A DNA stretch of 64,000 nucleotides from an uncultured Odoribacter sp. (GCA_900541415.1 UQJP01000013.1:43110-107109), one strand, 5' to 3'. Counted from the stretch's first letter, positions 1 to 9,662 are shown. A program made the numbers and translations. Notes: generated from the sequence alone by a model not told the origin.

Positions 1-162
1 CGGGCGATTACTTCTACCAGCACGCTTAGTGCCGATGGCTCTTTGCTGCAAAGTTTAAAAGTAAGGTTGAAAAAACACCTGAAAAGTTTTACAGGATATT
101 TCATTTCTAAAAACGAATACAAGGACGAAGATTCCAACCTCTTGGAAAACAACAAAAAATAA
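1..162 (+). CDS. C-terminal end of an unidentified protein (partial)
   Basis: An open frame enters from the left edge and ends at a TAA at 160-162, leaving 53 codons. The visible tail is hydrophilic and rich in Lys, Glu and Asn, like a cytoplasmic C-terminus, with no motif I recognise. It lies 12 bases before the phosphatase-family gene on the same strand, so the two are probably cotranscribed. In relatives a rhomboid protease often precedes this phosphatase-family gene; that is a guess from gene order, not from the residues seen. Confidence 0.5.
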   Translation, partial: RAITSTSTLSADGSLLQSLKVRLKKHLKSFTGYFISKNEYKDEDSNLLENNKK

Positions 163-174
163 ACCACACCAGCT

Positions 175-1239
175 ATGCGGGCACTTTGTTTTTTTCTTTC
201 ACTCATATTGATTCCGGTAACACTCTTTTTGGCTCTCCTGAGCCTTTTAGGGTTATCGGCAGCATACATCTCGCCCGCAGTTTTCGCTTTCCCGGCCTTT
301 ATCAATCTTTTCCTGCCCATCCTGCTGATCATCAATTTTGTATTGCTGATATACTGGATTGTACGAAAAAGCCGTTGGGCCTTTGTCCCTGTGATTTCGA
401 TTTTGCTTCATTTCAACTATATCCTATCTGTTTTTCAATTCAACGTCCGCCCCGACTCGTCCGACGAAAAAAACATCAGGATTGCCACCTATAACGTAGG
501 AAGTTTTCGTTCGTGGGAAAAAAAAGACACACAACTCGAAATTGCCCAATATATACACGATCAGCATACGGACATCGCTTGTTTTCAGGAATATAAAAGT
601 ATTCCCGGACTACCGGAAGAAAAACTCTCGGAACTGATGGGCCTCCCCTATCACGCCATCAGCTATTTAGGCCAATACGGATATGCCAGCTACGGGGCGG
701 CCATTTTTTCACGCTATCCCGTCATTGCTTACCAAAAAATCGACATCCCTTCTGAAACCAACGATGCCATGTGGGCGGACCTTAAAATCGGAAACGACAC
801 GGTCAGGGTATTCAATTGCCATTTACAGACCACCAATTTCAGTCGCAACCAAAAACACCTCCGTCAGCAACTCCAGGACAGGGACTTTAATCCGAAAATC
901 ATTTTTTCAATTTATTCCGGGCTAAAACAAAGTTTCAGGCAACGTGCCGCCCAGGCAGAGATTGTGCGGCAACAAATCGACCAGTCTCCCTATCCGGTCA
1001 TTGTCTGTGGGGACTTCAACGATCCGCCGCTCTCTTACACGTATCACACCATAAAAGGCAAACTCATCGACAGCTTCCGTGAAAGCGGGCAAGGCTACGG
1101 TTATACCTTCCGGGGGATAAGGAAAATACTGCGTATCGATTTCATTTTATATTCACCCTCTTTCAAGGGATCACAATACCAATCACCCCTAAAATTTTGG
1201 AGTGATCACAAGCCAGTATTTACAGATTTATCATTGTAA
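175..1239 (+). CDS. Membrane-anchored endonuclease/exonuclease/phosphatase family protein
   Basis: A 354-residue protein of the EEP (DNase I-like) fold, a family of Mg-dependent phosphodiesterases and phosphatases. The first ~85 residues hold two or three hydrophobic helices, so the catalytic domain is tethered to the membrane, probably on the outer face. Family motifs are in order: ATYNVGSF (~105), CFQEYKS with the catalytic Glu, NCHLQTTN, CGDFNDPP near 280, RIDFILYS and the closing SDHKPV with the catalytic His. The substrate cannot be told from sequence; nucleic acid, phospholipid head groups or inositol phosphates are all handled by this family. The gene follows an open frame from the left edge and precedes a separate promoter at 1234-1263. 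Confidence 0.85.
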   Translation: MRALCFFLSLILIPVTLFLALLSLLGLSAAYISPAVFAFPAFINLFLPILLIINFVLLIYWIVRKSRWAFVPVISILLHFNYILSVFQFNVRPDSSDEKNIRIATYNVGSFRSWEKKDTQLEIAQYIHDQHTDIACFQEYKSIPGLPEEKLSELMGLPYHAISYLGQYGYASYGAAIFSRYPVIAYQKIDIPSETNDAMWADLKIGNDTVRVFNCHLQTTNFSRNQKHLRQQLQDRDFNPKIIFSIYSGLKQSFRQRAAQAEIVRQQIDQSPYPVIVCGDFNDPPLSYTYHTIKGKLIDSFRESGQGYGYTFRGIRKILRIDFILYSPSFKGSQYQSPLKFWSDHKPVFTDLSL

Positions 1240-1263
1240 TCTGATATATTTAAAGTATATTTG
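1234..1263 (+). promoter_or_regulatory. Bacteroidetes-type promoter for the receiver/glycosyltransferase pair
   Basis: TATATTTG at 1256-1263 matches the -7 consensus TAnnTTTG. TTG at 1234-1236 is in place as the -33 element, with 19 bases between them. The receiver ATG follows 26 bases later. Confidence 0.65.
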
Positions 1264-1289
1264 TTTAATAGATCATCATCTATCAACGC

Positions 1290-1655
1290 ATGGAAGCAAC
1301 GACACAAAAAACAATACTTATTGCAGAAGACGTGGAAAGCAATTACCTCCTGTTAAAGGCTTTGCTGGGAAAAAAATACAATTTACTGCACGCCCACAAC
1401 GGAGAGGAAGCTGTTGAAATGTTCTCCCGCTACCAACCGGATCTTATACTCATGGACGTAAAGATGCCCGTCATGGACGGAATCGAAGCGACCCGGCAAA
1501 TCCGGAAACTTTCTATAACCATTCCCATCATCGCTCAAACAGCTTTTGCATTCGATCAGGACAGGGTCAGGATTACAGAAGCCGGATGTGACGATTACCT
1601 GACCAAACCTCTCACACCGGACAGCCTGAAAGCAACTATTGAAAAGTATATTTAA
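1290..1655 (+). CDS. Single-domain response regulator (receiver only)
   Basis: A 121-residue CheY-like receiver with no output domain. The acidic pocket is E13/D14, the phosphoacceptor D56 sits in LILMDVKMP, the switch Thr is T84 and the invariant Lys is K106 in TKPL, so it should be phosphorylated. It is by eye about 60% identical to the receiver at the C-terminus of the hybrid kinase at 2897-5251, sharing SNYxLLKAL, LILMDxKMP, TAFAF and AGCxDxLTKP. This suggests a local duplication and a shared phosphorelay. Its stop overlaps the start of the glycosyltransferase by one base (TAATG), so the two are translationally coupled. A likely role is to control that enzyme by protein contact. Confidence 0.9.
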   Translation: MEATTQKTILIAEDVESNYLLLKALLGKKYNLLHAHNGEEAVEMFSRYQPDLILMDVKMPVMDGIEATRQIRKLSITIPIIAQTAFAFDQDRVRITEAGCDDYLTKPLTPDSLKATIEKYI

Positions 1656-2836
1656 TGGAAGTCTTTCTCGAAACTTTATTTTGGTGTAGCCTGGCCATTG
1701 TAATTTATACTTACATTGGATACGGAATAATACTATATGCCTTAGTAAAAATCAAAGAACTATTCAAATCTCCCCTGTCACCGGAACTTCCGCAGGAATT
1801 GCCCGACGTCACTTTATTCATTGCCGCTTATAACGAAGAAGAAGTGGTCGATGAAAAAATGGAAAACTGCTATCAGCTGGACTATCCGAAAGACAAACTC
1901 AACATCATATGGGTCACTGACGGCAGCACCGATACGACAAATGAAAAACTTGCCGGATACCCCGTCACCGTACTCTATGAACCCCAGAGAAACGGGAAAA
2001 CGGCAGCCCTAAACCGGGGAGTGCCGTTTGTGAAAACGCCTTTTACGGTGTTCACCGATGCCAACACGATGCTAAACCGTGAGGCAATAAAAGAAATCAT
2101 ACGTCCTTTCGGTAATCCGCAGGTGGGATGCGTAGCAGGTGAAAAACGCATCGCAGTGAAAGAAGCGGACAATGCTTCGTCGGGAGGTGAAGGATTTTAT
2201 TGGAAATACGAATCAAAACTAAAAGCATGGGATGCCCGGCTATATTCTGCCGTAGGTGCTGCCGGGGAATTATTTGCAATCCGGACCGACCTGTTCGAAC
2301 CGATGCCGCAAAACACCCTGCTTGACGATTTTATCCTTTCAATGCGTATCGCTCAAAAAGGCTACAAAATAGCATATAGCAGTTCGGCTTATGCCCTTGA
2401 GACAGGATCTGCAGACATAAAAAACGAAGAAAAACGAAAAGTAAGGATAGCCGCAGGAGGTTTGCAAGCTATCGCCCGGCTACGTTCCCTACTCATTCCC
2501 AATCCCTTCCATTTAGGATTACTACGTTTTCAATACCTGTCACACCGGGTATTACGCTGGTCTGTAACACCCCTGTTATTATTTTTATTACTTCCCCTAA
2601 ACCTGTTGATCCTTTGCTTATACCCCTCTCCTTTATACGCAACCCTTTTAGGTTTGCAGATTTTATTCTATATCCTGGGAGCGATCGGGGCTGCACAGCA
2701 AAAAAAGAACATAAAAAATAAAATACTTTTTATCCCCTACTACTTCCTGTTCATGAATCTGAATGTTATAAAAGGATTCTCTTATCTTAGAAAAAAAGGA
2801 GGAAAAGGAACATGGGAAAAAGCACAAAGAGCTTAA
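1655..2836 (+). CDS. Family 2 membrane glycosyltransferase
   Basis: A 393-residue GT2 enzyme with one N-terminal membrane helix and about three at the C-terminus, the layout of poly-N-acetylglucosamine or hyaluronan-type synthases. The catalytic domain shows IAAYNEEE, the nucleotide-sugar site VTDGSTD, GKTAALN, the metal-binding FTDANT and LLDDFILS (the acidic catalytic base region). HRVLRW near residue 295 stands where QxxRW lies in processive enzymes, so processivity is uncertain. It probably builds or extends an envelope or exopolysaccharide. No other export or polysaccharide gene is nearby. Coupling to the receiver gene by TAATG suggests control by signalling. Confidence 0.85.
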   Translation: MEVFLETLFWCSLAIVIYTYIGYGIILYALVKIKELFKSPLSPELPQELPDVTLFIAAYNEEEVVDEKMENCYQLDYPKDKLNIIWVTDGSTDTTNEKLAGYPVTVLYEPQRNGKTAALNRGVPFVKTPFTVFTDANTMLNREAIKEIIRPFGNPQVGCVAGEKRIAVKEADNASSGGEGFYWKYESKLKAWDARLYSAVGAAGELFAIRTDLFEPMPQNTLLDDFILSMRIAQKGYKIAYSSSAYALETGSADIKNEEKRKVRIAAGGLQAIARLRSLLIPNPFHLGLLRFQYLSHRVLRWSVTPLLLFLLLPLNLLILCLYPSPLYATLLGLQILFYILGAIGAAQQKKNIKNKILFIPYYFLFMNLNVIKGFSYLRKKGGKGTWEKAQRA

Positions 2837-2863
2837 AATTATCCCAGCCTATCAGATATTTCT

Positions 2864-2871
2864 TACTTTTG
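2864..2871 (+). promoter_or_regulatory. -7 element before the hybrid histidine kinase
   Basis: TACTTTTG matches TAnnTTTG and lies 25 bases before the kinase ATG. No clear -33 TTG is seen, so this is a moderate call. Confidence 0.45.
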
Positions 2872-2896
2872 TAACCGAACACTCAATAAAAAGGAT

Positions 2897-5251
2897 ATGG
2901 TCAATTACGAGGATTTTTCCAAAGAGCAGCTTATTGCCAGAATCAGGGAACTTGAAAACAAAATCGAAAAATCCCAGGAACCTCCTCAAGAGATCCCTTT
3001 GTGCTGCCCCCTTCCATTCTCCAAGAACATATCCACCGAATTTCAGGAAAACCACGGCACACAAATCCTCAACGCCTTACCGGATATGCTATCCGTATTC
3101 GATTATCAGGGAACTTATGTGGCTCTCGCCTCGGCAGAAGAAACAGTTCATGTGGGAGATTCTTCGGCCAACCTGATTGGTAAAAACCTGATCGAGATTT
3201 TACCTCCCGACGCTTACCACGGTGTGAAAAAGAATTTCGAAAAAGCGATCAGAACCGGCAAAGCATCCAGTGCTTTTCACGAATTATATGTACACGGAAT
3301 CCTGGAACATTTTGAAAACCGTTTCATCCCGCTCGATAACAGGTATATTCTTTGTATCTGCCGGAACATTTCCAGCACGGTGAAAGCCCAGAATGAACTG
3401 CAAATGATTAAACACGCCGTCAATAATTCCACTGACGAAATCTATGCAGTTCATCTCGACGGAACCCTTATATTCGGCAACAAACAATTCATCGGTCACC
3501 ACCAATTAAAAGAACGGATTTCCCAATATAACATTTTCGATATATACCGCGACATCAGTCCGGCCAGTTGGCAGCAACACATCGCCGCTATCCGGGAAAA
3601 GGAAGGAACATTGAAATATAATGCCGTCCATAAGGATTTATCCGGCCGGACGATACATCAGGAAATTTCAGCCTACCTGTTTAAGGACAGCCAAAACAAT
3701 GAAGTGCTCTGGACTTTCGCTAAGGATATTACAGAAAAAATCGAACAGGAAACTAAAATCAATGAGCTGAACTCATTAATGGACACCATCCTGAATAATG
3801 TGCCCGCCTACCTTTTCGTAAAAGATACCGGAAACGACTTCAGGTATTTATATTGGAATAAAGCTTTTGAACACTTTTCTAAAATTCCGGCATCCCAAGC
3901 AATCGGCCACACGGATTACGAAATATTTCCCGATCCGGAAGATGCTAAAAAATTCAAAAAAGACGACCAGGAACTATTAAATACAGGGGGAACATTCGAA
4001 ATACAGGAAGAATATACAAACCTTTCGGGGGAACAAAGAATTGTAAATACGATAAAAACAATTCTCCCTTTAAAAGGGAAAGCCCCTTTATTGCTCGGTA
4101 TCTCTTGGGACATTACCGACCTGAAAAAAGCGGAACAGGCCCTTATGCAAGCCAAAATAAAAGCCGAAGAATCCGACAAGCTGAAATCGGCATTCTTAGC
4201 CAACATGAGCCATGAAATCCGCACACCGTTAAATGCCATCGTGGGCTTCTCAAAGCTGCTGGCCGACACGGAAGATCCGGAAGAACGGCAACAATACTAT
4301 GCCATTGTCGATAAAAATTCGGATTTACTTTTACAACTGATCAACGATATTCTCGACCTTTCGAAAATTGAAGCGGGAATTTTGGAATTTACCCGTCATC
4401 CGGTGAATCTTTCGGAATTATGCCAGGGATTATTCAACACCCACCTTTCCCGGATGTCGCCCAATGTCAAGCTGATCTACGAAAAAGCCGACAATGATTT
4501 TATTGCTTATACCGACGGTAACCGCATAGCCCAGGTTATATCCAACCTGCTCACGAATGCCCAAAAATTCACACCAAAAGGAGAAATACGATTCGGGTTC
4601 CGGCAAGAAGGCGACAAGATCCGTTTCTTTGTGAAGGACACAGGAATGGGTATCCCGAAAGCCAACCAAGAAAAAATATTCAACCGTTTCGTCAAGCTGA
4701 ACAGCTTTATCCAGGGAACGGGATTGGGGCTTCCGATCTGCGACATGATCGTTCGTAATTTAGGAGGACAGATATGGGTAGAGTCCGTAGAAAACGAAGG
4801 TGCTTTATTTCAGTTTTTCATTCCGGCCACCCAGGTTTCCCCGTCCGTTCAACCCTCCCAAAATGCGGAAACGGCATCGGCTCCGGCCGAGAAAAACGGA
4901 CTGCGCAAAAACATATTAGTGGCAGAAGATGTTGACAGTAATTATTTCCTGCTTAAAGCTCTCATCGGAAAGGAATACACCCTCCACCATGCGCAAAACG
5001 GCATCGAAGCCGTGGATATGTTCAAATCGCTCTCTCCGGACCTGATCTTAATGGATATTAAAATGCCGGAAATGGATGGGCTGGAAGCGACAAAAATCAT
5101 CCGGCAACAATCAAACATTCCGATCATCGCATTGACGGCCTTTGCCTTTGAAAGCGATAAAGAGGCTGCACTCCAGGCAGGGTGTAATGACTTTTTGACC
5201 AAACCGTTTTCAAAATCTGCTTTAATAAACCTGCTCGAAAAATATACCTGA
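2897..5251 (+). CDS. Hybrid sensor histidine kinase/response regulator with PAS domains
   Basis: A 784-residue hybrid kinase with no evident membrane helix, so probably cytoplasmic. It begins with a short coiled coil, followed by three PAS-like domains (about 55-165, 170-285 and 290-415). The dimerisation/phosphoacceptor helix has H439 in SHEIRTPLN. The ATPase domain carries the N box (LLTNAQKF), DTGMGIP and GTGLGLP. The C-terminal receiver (about 672-784) has phosphoacceptor D720 and the conserved TKP Lys. That receiver closely matches the free receiver at 1290-1655. The signal is unknown; PAS domains commonly bind small ligands, haem or flavin. It sits 2 bases upstream of the secreted protein at 5254, suggesting joint transcription. 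Confidence 0.92.
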   Translation: MVNYEDFSKEQLIARIRELENKIEKSQEPPQEIPLCCPLPFSKNISTEFQENHGTQILNALPDMLSVFDYQGTYVALASAEETVHVGDSSANLIGKNLIEILPPDAYHGVKKNFEKAIRTGKASSAFHELYVHGILEHFENRFIPLDNRYILCICRNISSTVKAQNELQMIKHAVNNSTDEIYAVHLDGTLIFGNKQFIGHHQLKERISQYNIFDIYRDISPASWQQHIAAIREKEGTLKYNAVHKDLSGRTIHQEISAYLFKDSQNNEVLWTFAKDITEKIEQETKINELNSLMDTILNNVPAYLFVKDTGNDFRYLYWNKAFEHFSKIPASQAIGHTDYEIFPDPEDAKKFKKDDQELLNTGGTFEIQEEYTNLSGEQRIVNTIKTILPLKGKAPLLLGISWDITDLKKAEQALMQAKIKAEESDKLKSAFLANMSHEIRTPLNAIVGFSKLLADTEDPEERQQYYAIVDKNSDLLLQLINDILDLSKIEAGILEFTRHPVNLSELCQGLFNTHLSRMSPNVKLIYEKADNDFIAYTDGNRIAQVISNLLTNAQKFTPKGEIRFGFRQEGDKIRFFVKDTGMGIPKANQEKIFNRFVKLNSFIQGTGLGLPICDMIVRNLGGQIWVESVENEGALFQFFIPATQVSPSVQPSQNAETASAPAEKNGLRKNILVAEDVDSNYFLLKALIGKEYTLHHAQNGIEAVDMFKSLSPDLILMDIKMPEMDGLEATKIIRQQSNIPIIALTAFAFESDKEAALQAGCNDFLTKPFSKSALINLLEKYT

Positions 5252-5253
5252 GT

Positions 5254-6729
5254 ATGACTGGAAAAATGATCATCGGCCTTATCGTTCTTCTATTGGGAGG
5301 AATTTCGGAAGCCAAGGCCGAAACCGGGGAAAAAGTGATCCGCATAAAAATCACCGATTCGAAGAAAGAAGCGGTATTTGGAGTGTATGTGGTTTACAAA
5401 GCCAAAAGCATACTTCTAACAACGTCCGACATCGATGGAGAATGCGCGATCGACTATTCCCGTTTTCAGCCCGCCGACACGATACAATTTCAGGGAATGG
5501 GGTATGAAACGGTTACATATAGCATTCACGACCTGATTCTATCGCCTGCCGTCAGGTTAAAAGAATTAAAATACGATTTGCAGGAAGCCGTCATCCGGGG
5601 GATTTCCACAGAAGAACTATTGAGGATTGCCAGTTCTAAACTACAAAAATCGAGAGGACGGCGAATACCGATATGTCAATATTATGCTCCGGCACGTTAT
5701 GAAAAGATCACCTGGTGCAGGGATTCGGCTATCGAATACAGAAGGGAATACGGCTATTATTTTTATTCCGGAGATATAAAACCCCAAAACGTATGGGATG
5801 AAACCTACCGCTCTTACATTGTACCCGAATATATGGCACAAAGTTATAGCCTGACGGTCGACGGCAGCGACACGATTATCCCGATTTACATGACTTCCGA
5901 AGATGTCCGTTTTGATGTAGGGACACGGAAAATCTTCACCTTGATCCGGGCAGTACAATTATTCGCCCCTTTATTCAATAATACCGATTTTTACGATATT
6001 CAGGCGCTCGACACCGACAGCCTCGACTACGTTTTTTCATTCAAAACAAAGCCATCGGCCTATCCGGACAAAGTGAGAATTTCCTGCAAAGGCACTTTTG
6101 TGATAGACAGGGAACGAAAGGAATTGAAAAAAATGGATTTCGACTACATCGATTATCAGCTACTCCGGCAAATCCTCCTGACCGATAAACGGAAAACAAG
6201 TTCCCCGTTCTCTACCCGTGCCAGCCTAACCTTCGCTTATGATTCCACAGGCAGGAATTATATCCGTTCCTGCACACAGTCGACCACCTGGAAATACGAT
6301 CTAAATCCCGATTTCATCATCATTGAACAACCTTCCCGCATTCATCCCGGAATGAACAAATTAATCGAAGAAGAAGCCTTCTATTGCTATAATCAAAAGC
6401 CCGTTCCTTCGGAATTACAAAACAACCGCACTTTAGCACGCATACACCTGGCTTTTCGGTATCCCTTAGGCAAATATGACGCAGAAGTTTTCAAGAAATT
6501 ACCGCCCCTGTTACCGGACAATCAAGCCCGGAAAGATGTAAACAGGTATATGGAGCTGGAAAAACAATTTCAAAAACACGATGGACGTGCTTTTTATCCG
6601 GAAAACTACATATTGAACAGCTTGGCGGACGACAAGAGCCTTAACGTGTACCACGATAATTTGTTGGATACCCGGAAAACCTTATTCAAACTATTCGGTC
6701 CTTGTCCACAGCCGGAACAATTGAAATAA
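5254..6729 (+). CDS. Secreted protein with carboxypeptidase-like regulatory domain, function unknown
   Basis: A 491-residue protein. It has an N-terminal hydrophobic stretch ending near AKA (about residue 22), fitting a signal peptide. Residues ~28-115 form a beta-rich carboxypeptidase-regulatory-like domain of the kind found at the front of Bacteroidetes outer-membrane proteins (DIDGECAIDYS, a turn, then GMGYETVTYS). The remaining ~370 residues alternate short beta strands and charged turns and resemble uncharacterised periplasmic proteins; I recognise no catalytic motif. It starts 2 bases after the kinase stop, so it is likely translated from the same message. A role as periplasmic partner of the kinase is inference only. 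Confidence 0.7.
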   Translation: MTGKMIIGLIVLLLGGISEAKAETGEKVIRIKITDSKKEAVFGVYVVYKAKSILLTTSDIDGECAIDYSRFQPADTIQFQGMGYETVTYSIHDLILSPAVRLKELKYDLQEAVIRGISTEELLRIASSKLQKSRGRRIPICQYYAPARYEKITWCRDSAIEYRREYGYYFYSGDIKPQNVWDETYRSYIVPEYMAQSYSLTVDGSDTIIPIYMTSEDVRFDVGTRKIFTLIRAVQLFAPLFNNTDFYDIQALDTDSLDYVFSFKTKPSAYPDKVRISCKGTFVIDRERKELKKMDFDYIDYQLLRQILLTDKRKTSSPFSTRASLTFAYDSTGRNYIRSCTQSTTWKYDLNPDFIIIEQPSRIHPGMNKLIEEEAFYCYNQKPVPSELQNNRTLARIHLAFRYPLGKYDAEVFKKLPPLLPDNQARKDVNRYMELEKQFQKHDGRAFYPENYILNSLADDKSLNVYHDNLLDTRKTLFKLFGPCPQPEQLK

Positions 6730-6743
6730 AATTCTATTCTCCC

Positions 6744-7679
6744 TTATAACCCCCGTTTGACAAGCGGAATTTCAAAGACATCTCCATCTGTACATATTTC
6801 CGTACAAGGGAATATCGCCTGTGCTTCGGGTAACAGGCAGGCAGGATCAGTATAACGGGCGGAAAAATGCCCTAAAAGCAATTTATTGGCTCCGGCAGCT
6901 TTCGCCAGACAGGCGGCCTGCTCGGCGGTGCTATGAAAAGTGGCTTTGGCAAGAGCTTCAAGTTCCCGTCCGTAAGTCGCCTCGTGATAAAGTAAATCCA
7001 CCCCCTGCACATACTCTGCGAACTTCTCCCGGAACAAAGTATCGGTCATATAAGCATAAGAACGGGCAGCAGGAGGCGGTAAAGTCAGCTGCCGATTAGG
7101 GACAATCTGTCCGTCCGGCGCGATAAAATCTTCTCCTTGCTTCAAATATTGCATAAAGGCCACAGGAACCTGCCAGGCTTCAGCCATATCCTTGCGGATC
7201 GTTCTCTCCCTTTCTTTTTCCCGGAACAGGAAACCACACACAGGAGCATCGTAACGATGTTTTAAAGGGAATGAAATTACCCGAACGGCTCTATCCTCAT
7301 AAATCACCTCTTCCTCTCTCGAAAGTGCGTGGAAGATCAACGGGTAACCCAATCGGCTATTCATGATCTTCAATTGAAACTCAACAATCTCCTGCAACCG
7401 CTTATCGGCATATATGTGCATCTCCCCCTTCCTATTTTGTAAGGAAAGGCTCGAAAGAAACCCGATTAAACCGAAAAAATGGTCACCGTGCAAATGGGAA
7501 ATAAAAATATGGTTGATTTTATTGTAAGGAACGTGAAAACGCCTCAACTGATGCTGCGTAGCTTCGCCACAGTCTATAAGAAAGTACCGCTCAAGTACAC
7601 AAAGTACCTGAGCGGCAGAGTTTCTCTTTGAAGTGGGTACGGCAGAACCGCACCCTAAAATAGTAAGTTCAAACTTCAC
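6744..7679 (-). CDS. rnz: Ribonuclease Z
   Basis: A 311-residue metallo-beta-lactamase-fold tRNA 3'-processing endonuclease that removes 3' trailers from pre-tRNAs in the cytoplasm. The zinc motif HxHxDH is seen as H62, H64, D66 and H67. Further family marks are GCGSAVPT at the N-terminus, LIDCGEATQHQL, the HRYDAPVCG region, HEATYG and the late GHFSARYTD with the last metal His. Length fits the short bacterial form. It starts 3 bases downstream of the rpsA stop, so the two form one operon. Confidence 0.95.
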   Translation of the reverse strand: MKFELTILGCGSAVPTSKRNSAAQVLCVLERYFLIDCGEATQHQLRRFHVPYNKINHIFISHLHGDHFFGLIGFLSSLSLQNRKGEMHIYADKRLQEIVEFQLKIMNSRLGYPLIFHALSREEEVIYEDRAVRVISFPLKHRYDAPVCGFLFREKERERTIRKDMAEAWQVPVAFMQYLKQGEDFIAPDGQIVPNRQLTLPPPAARSYAYMTDTLFREKFAEYVQGVDLLYHEATYGRELEALAKATFHSTAEQAACLAKAAGANKLLLGHFSARYTDPACLLPEAQAIFPCTEICTDGDVFEIPLVKRGL

Positions 7680-7682
7680 TTA

Positions 7683-9527
7683 TTATTCTTCAGAATTTTT
7701 AGTCATCTGTTCTTTCAAAGCAGCCAATTCGGTAATATCACCCAAAGTTGTTTTTTCGAGTTTATCTTTCACCTGTTTTACTGCTTTCTTCGTAGTTTTT
7801 TCCTCTACTGTTTTTTTCGCTTTTTCTTCAGATTTCTGTGCATCTTCGAAAATACGGGAATGAGACAGAATGATACGTTTAGCGGCTTTGTTGAATTCGA
7901 TTACTTTGAAATCGAGTTTTTCATCCACTTTAGCCTGAGTTCCGTCTTCTTTCACTAAATGACGAGGAGTTGCGAAACCTTCCACTCCGTAAGGCAATGC
8001 GATAACAGCACCCTTATCGAAAATTTCAGTAATCGTTCCTTCGTGTACTGAATCCAGGGTAAAGATCGTTTCAAATACATCCCACGGATTTTCTTCCAGC
8101 TGTTTGTGGCCTAAGCTCAAACGACGGTTTTCTTTATCGATTTCCAGAACAACCACTTCGATCGGAGCACCAATCTGGGTGAATTCTGCCGGATGTTTCA
8201 CTTTCTTCGTCCATGACAGGTCGGAAATGTGAATCAATCCGTCTACACCTTCTTCAATTTCTACGAAAACACCGAAGTTCGTGAAGTTACGTACAGTAGC
8301 GGTATGTTTAGTTCCGATACCATATTTTTCTTCGATATTCTGCCATGGATCAGCTTTCAGCTGTTTGATACCCAATGACATTTTTCTTTCGTCACGGTCG
8401 AGAGTCAACACAACAGCTTCCACTTCATCTCCCACTTTCATGAAATCCTGAGCAGAACGCAGGTGCTGTGACCAAGACATTTCAGATACGTGGATCAAAC
8501 CTTCTACGCCTGCAGCGATTTCAACAAATGCACCGTAATCAGCCATAACCACTACTTTACCTTTCACTTTGTCGCCCACTTTCAGGTCAGCATCCAAAGC
8601 ATCCCACGGATGCGGAGTCAATTGTTTCAGACCTAAAGCGATACGTTTTTTCTCATCATCGAAATCAAGGATAACTACATTCAATTTCTGATCCAGTTCC
8701 ACAATTTCATTCGGATGATTTACACGTCCCCAAGACAGGTCGGTAATATGGATCAATCCGTCTACACCGCCCAAGTCAATGAATACTCCGTAAGAGGTGA
8801 TATTCTTAACAGTACCTTCAAGTACTTGTCCTTTTTCCAGTTTAGAAATAATATCTTTCTTCTGCTGTTCAAGTTCAGCTTCGATAAGAGCTTTGTGCGA
8901 TACAACAACGTTTTTGAATTCCTGGTTGATCTTAACCACCTTGAATTCCATTGTTTTACCAACATATACATCGTAATCACGAATCGGTTTAACATCGATC
9001 TGAGAACCCGGTAAGAATGCTTCAATACCGAATACATCCACGATCATACCGCCTTTCGTACGACATTTAACGAAACCTTTGATAACTTCATCTTTTTCCA
9101 AAGCTTCGTTCACACGATCCCAACTACGCAATGCACGTGCCTGTTTGTGAGAAAGGGTCAACTGACCTTTTTTGTCTTCCTGAGTTTCTACATAAACCTC
9201 AACTTTGTCACCCACTTTCAATTCGGGGTTGTAACGGAATTCATTCAAAGAGATGATACCGTCTGATTTGTAGCCGATATTTACCACAACCTCTCTTTTG
9301 TTCATAGAGATTACGGTTCCTTCTACTACTTCTTTTTCAGCTACTTTAGAAAGAGTTTCAGCATATTTCTGTGCTAAAGCCTCTCTTTGAGATGTGGGAG
9401 TTACATCATCGTTTGCATAAGCTTCCCAATCAAAATTTTCATCTGCCTCTGCAGTTGTTACAGGAGCTGTCTTTTTTACTTCTTTTTCTGCAGCTTCTGC
9501 CTGCAGTGCATTTTGTTCTTCTGTCAT
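7683..9527 (-). CDS. rpsA: 30S ribosomal protein S1
   Basis: A 614-residue protein with six S1 (OB-fold) RNA-binding repeats, seen as recurring blocks such as GVFVDLGG/GAFVEI followed by EGLIHVSEMSW or DGLIHISDLSW. The N-terminal ~50 residues and the last ~60 are charged, the latter Lys/Glu rich. S1 binds mRNA on the 30S subunit. In Bacteroidota, where Shine-Dalgarno pairing is rarely used, it is thought to matter for recognising AU-rich leaders. It is the first gene of the rpsA-rnz unit, with a -7 element at 9584-9591. Confidence 0.97.
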   Translation of the reverse strand: MTEEQNALQAEAAEKEVKKTAPVTTAEADENFDWEAYANDDVTPTSQREALAQKYAETLSKVAEKEVVEGTVISMNKREVVVNIGYKSDGIISLNEFRYNPELKVGDKVEVYVETQEDKKGQLTLSHKQARALRSWDRVNEALEKDEVIKGFVKCRTKGGMIVDVFGIEAFLPGSQIDVKPIRDYDVYVGKTMEFKVVKINQEFKNVVVSHKALIEAELEQQKKDIISKLEKGQVLEGTVKNITSYGVFIDLGGVDGLIHITDLSWGRVNHPNEIVELDQKLNVVILDFDDEKKRIALGLKQLTPHPWDALDADLKVGDKVKGKVVVMADYGAFVEIAAGVEGLIHVSEMSWSQHLRSAQDFMKVGDEVEAVVLTLDRDERKMSLGIKQLKADPWQNIEEKYGIGTKHTATVRNFTNFGVFVEIEEGVDGLIHISDLSWTKKVKHPAEFTQIGAPIEVVVLEIDKENRRLSLGHKQLEENPWDVFETIFTLDSVHEGTITEIFDKGAVIALPYGVEGFATPRHLVKEDGTQAKVDEKLDFKVIEFNKAAKRIILSHSRIFEDAQKSEEKAKKTVEEKTTKKAVKQVKDKLEKTTLGDITELAALKEQMTKNSEE

Positions 9528-9583
9528 AATAATTTTAATCTTTCCTCAGCTAATAGATTGGACATTATATTTAAATTCGGGCG

Positions 9584-9591
9584 CAAATGTA
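9584..9591 (-). promoter_or_regulatory. -7 element for rpsA
   Basis: Read on the minus strand this is TACATTTG, matching TAnnTTTG, 56 bases before the rpsA ATG. The leader between them is AT-rich. No clear -33 element is seen. Confidence 0.5.
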
Positions 9592-9662
9592 ATAATAATA
9601 ATCTGTTTTACACTATTTTCAGAAAGAAAATATTCATTTCTGCTTAAAATCCCCTCCCCAAA

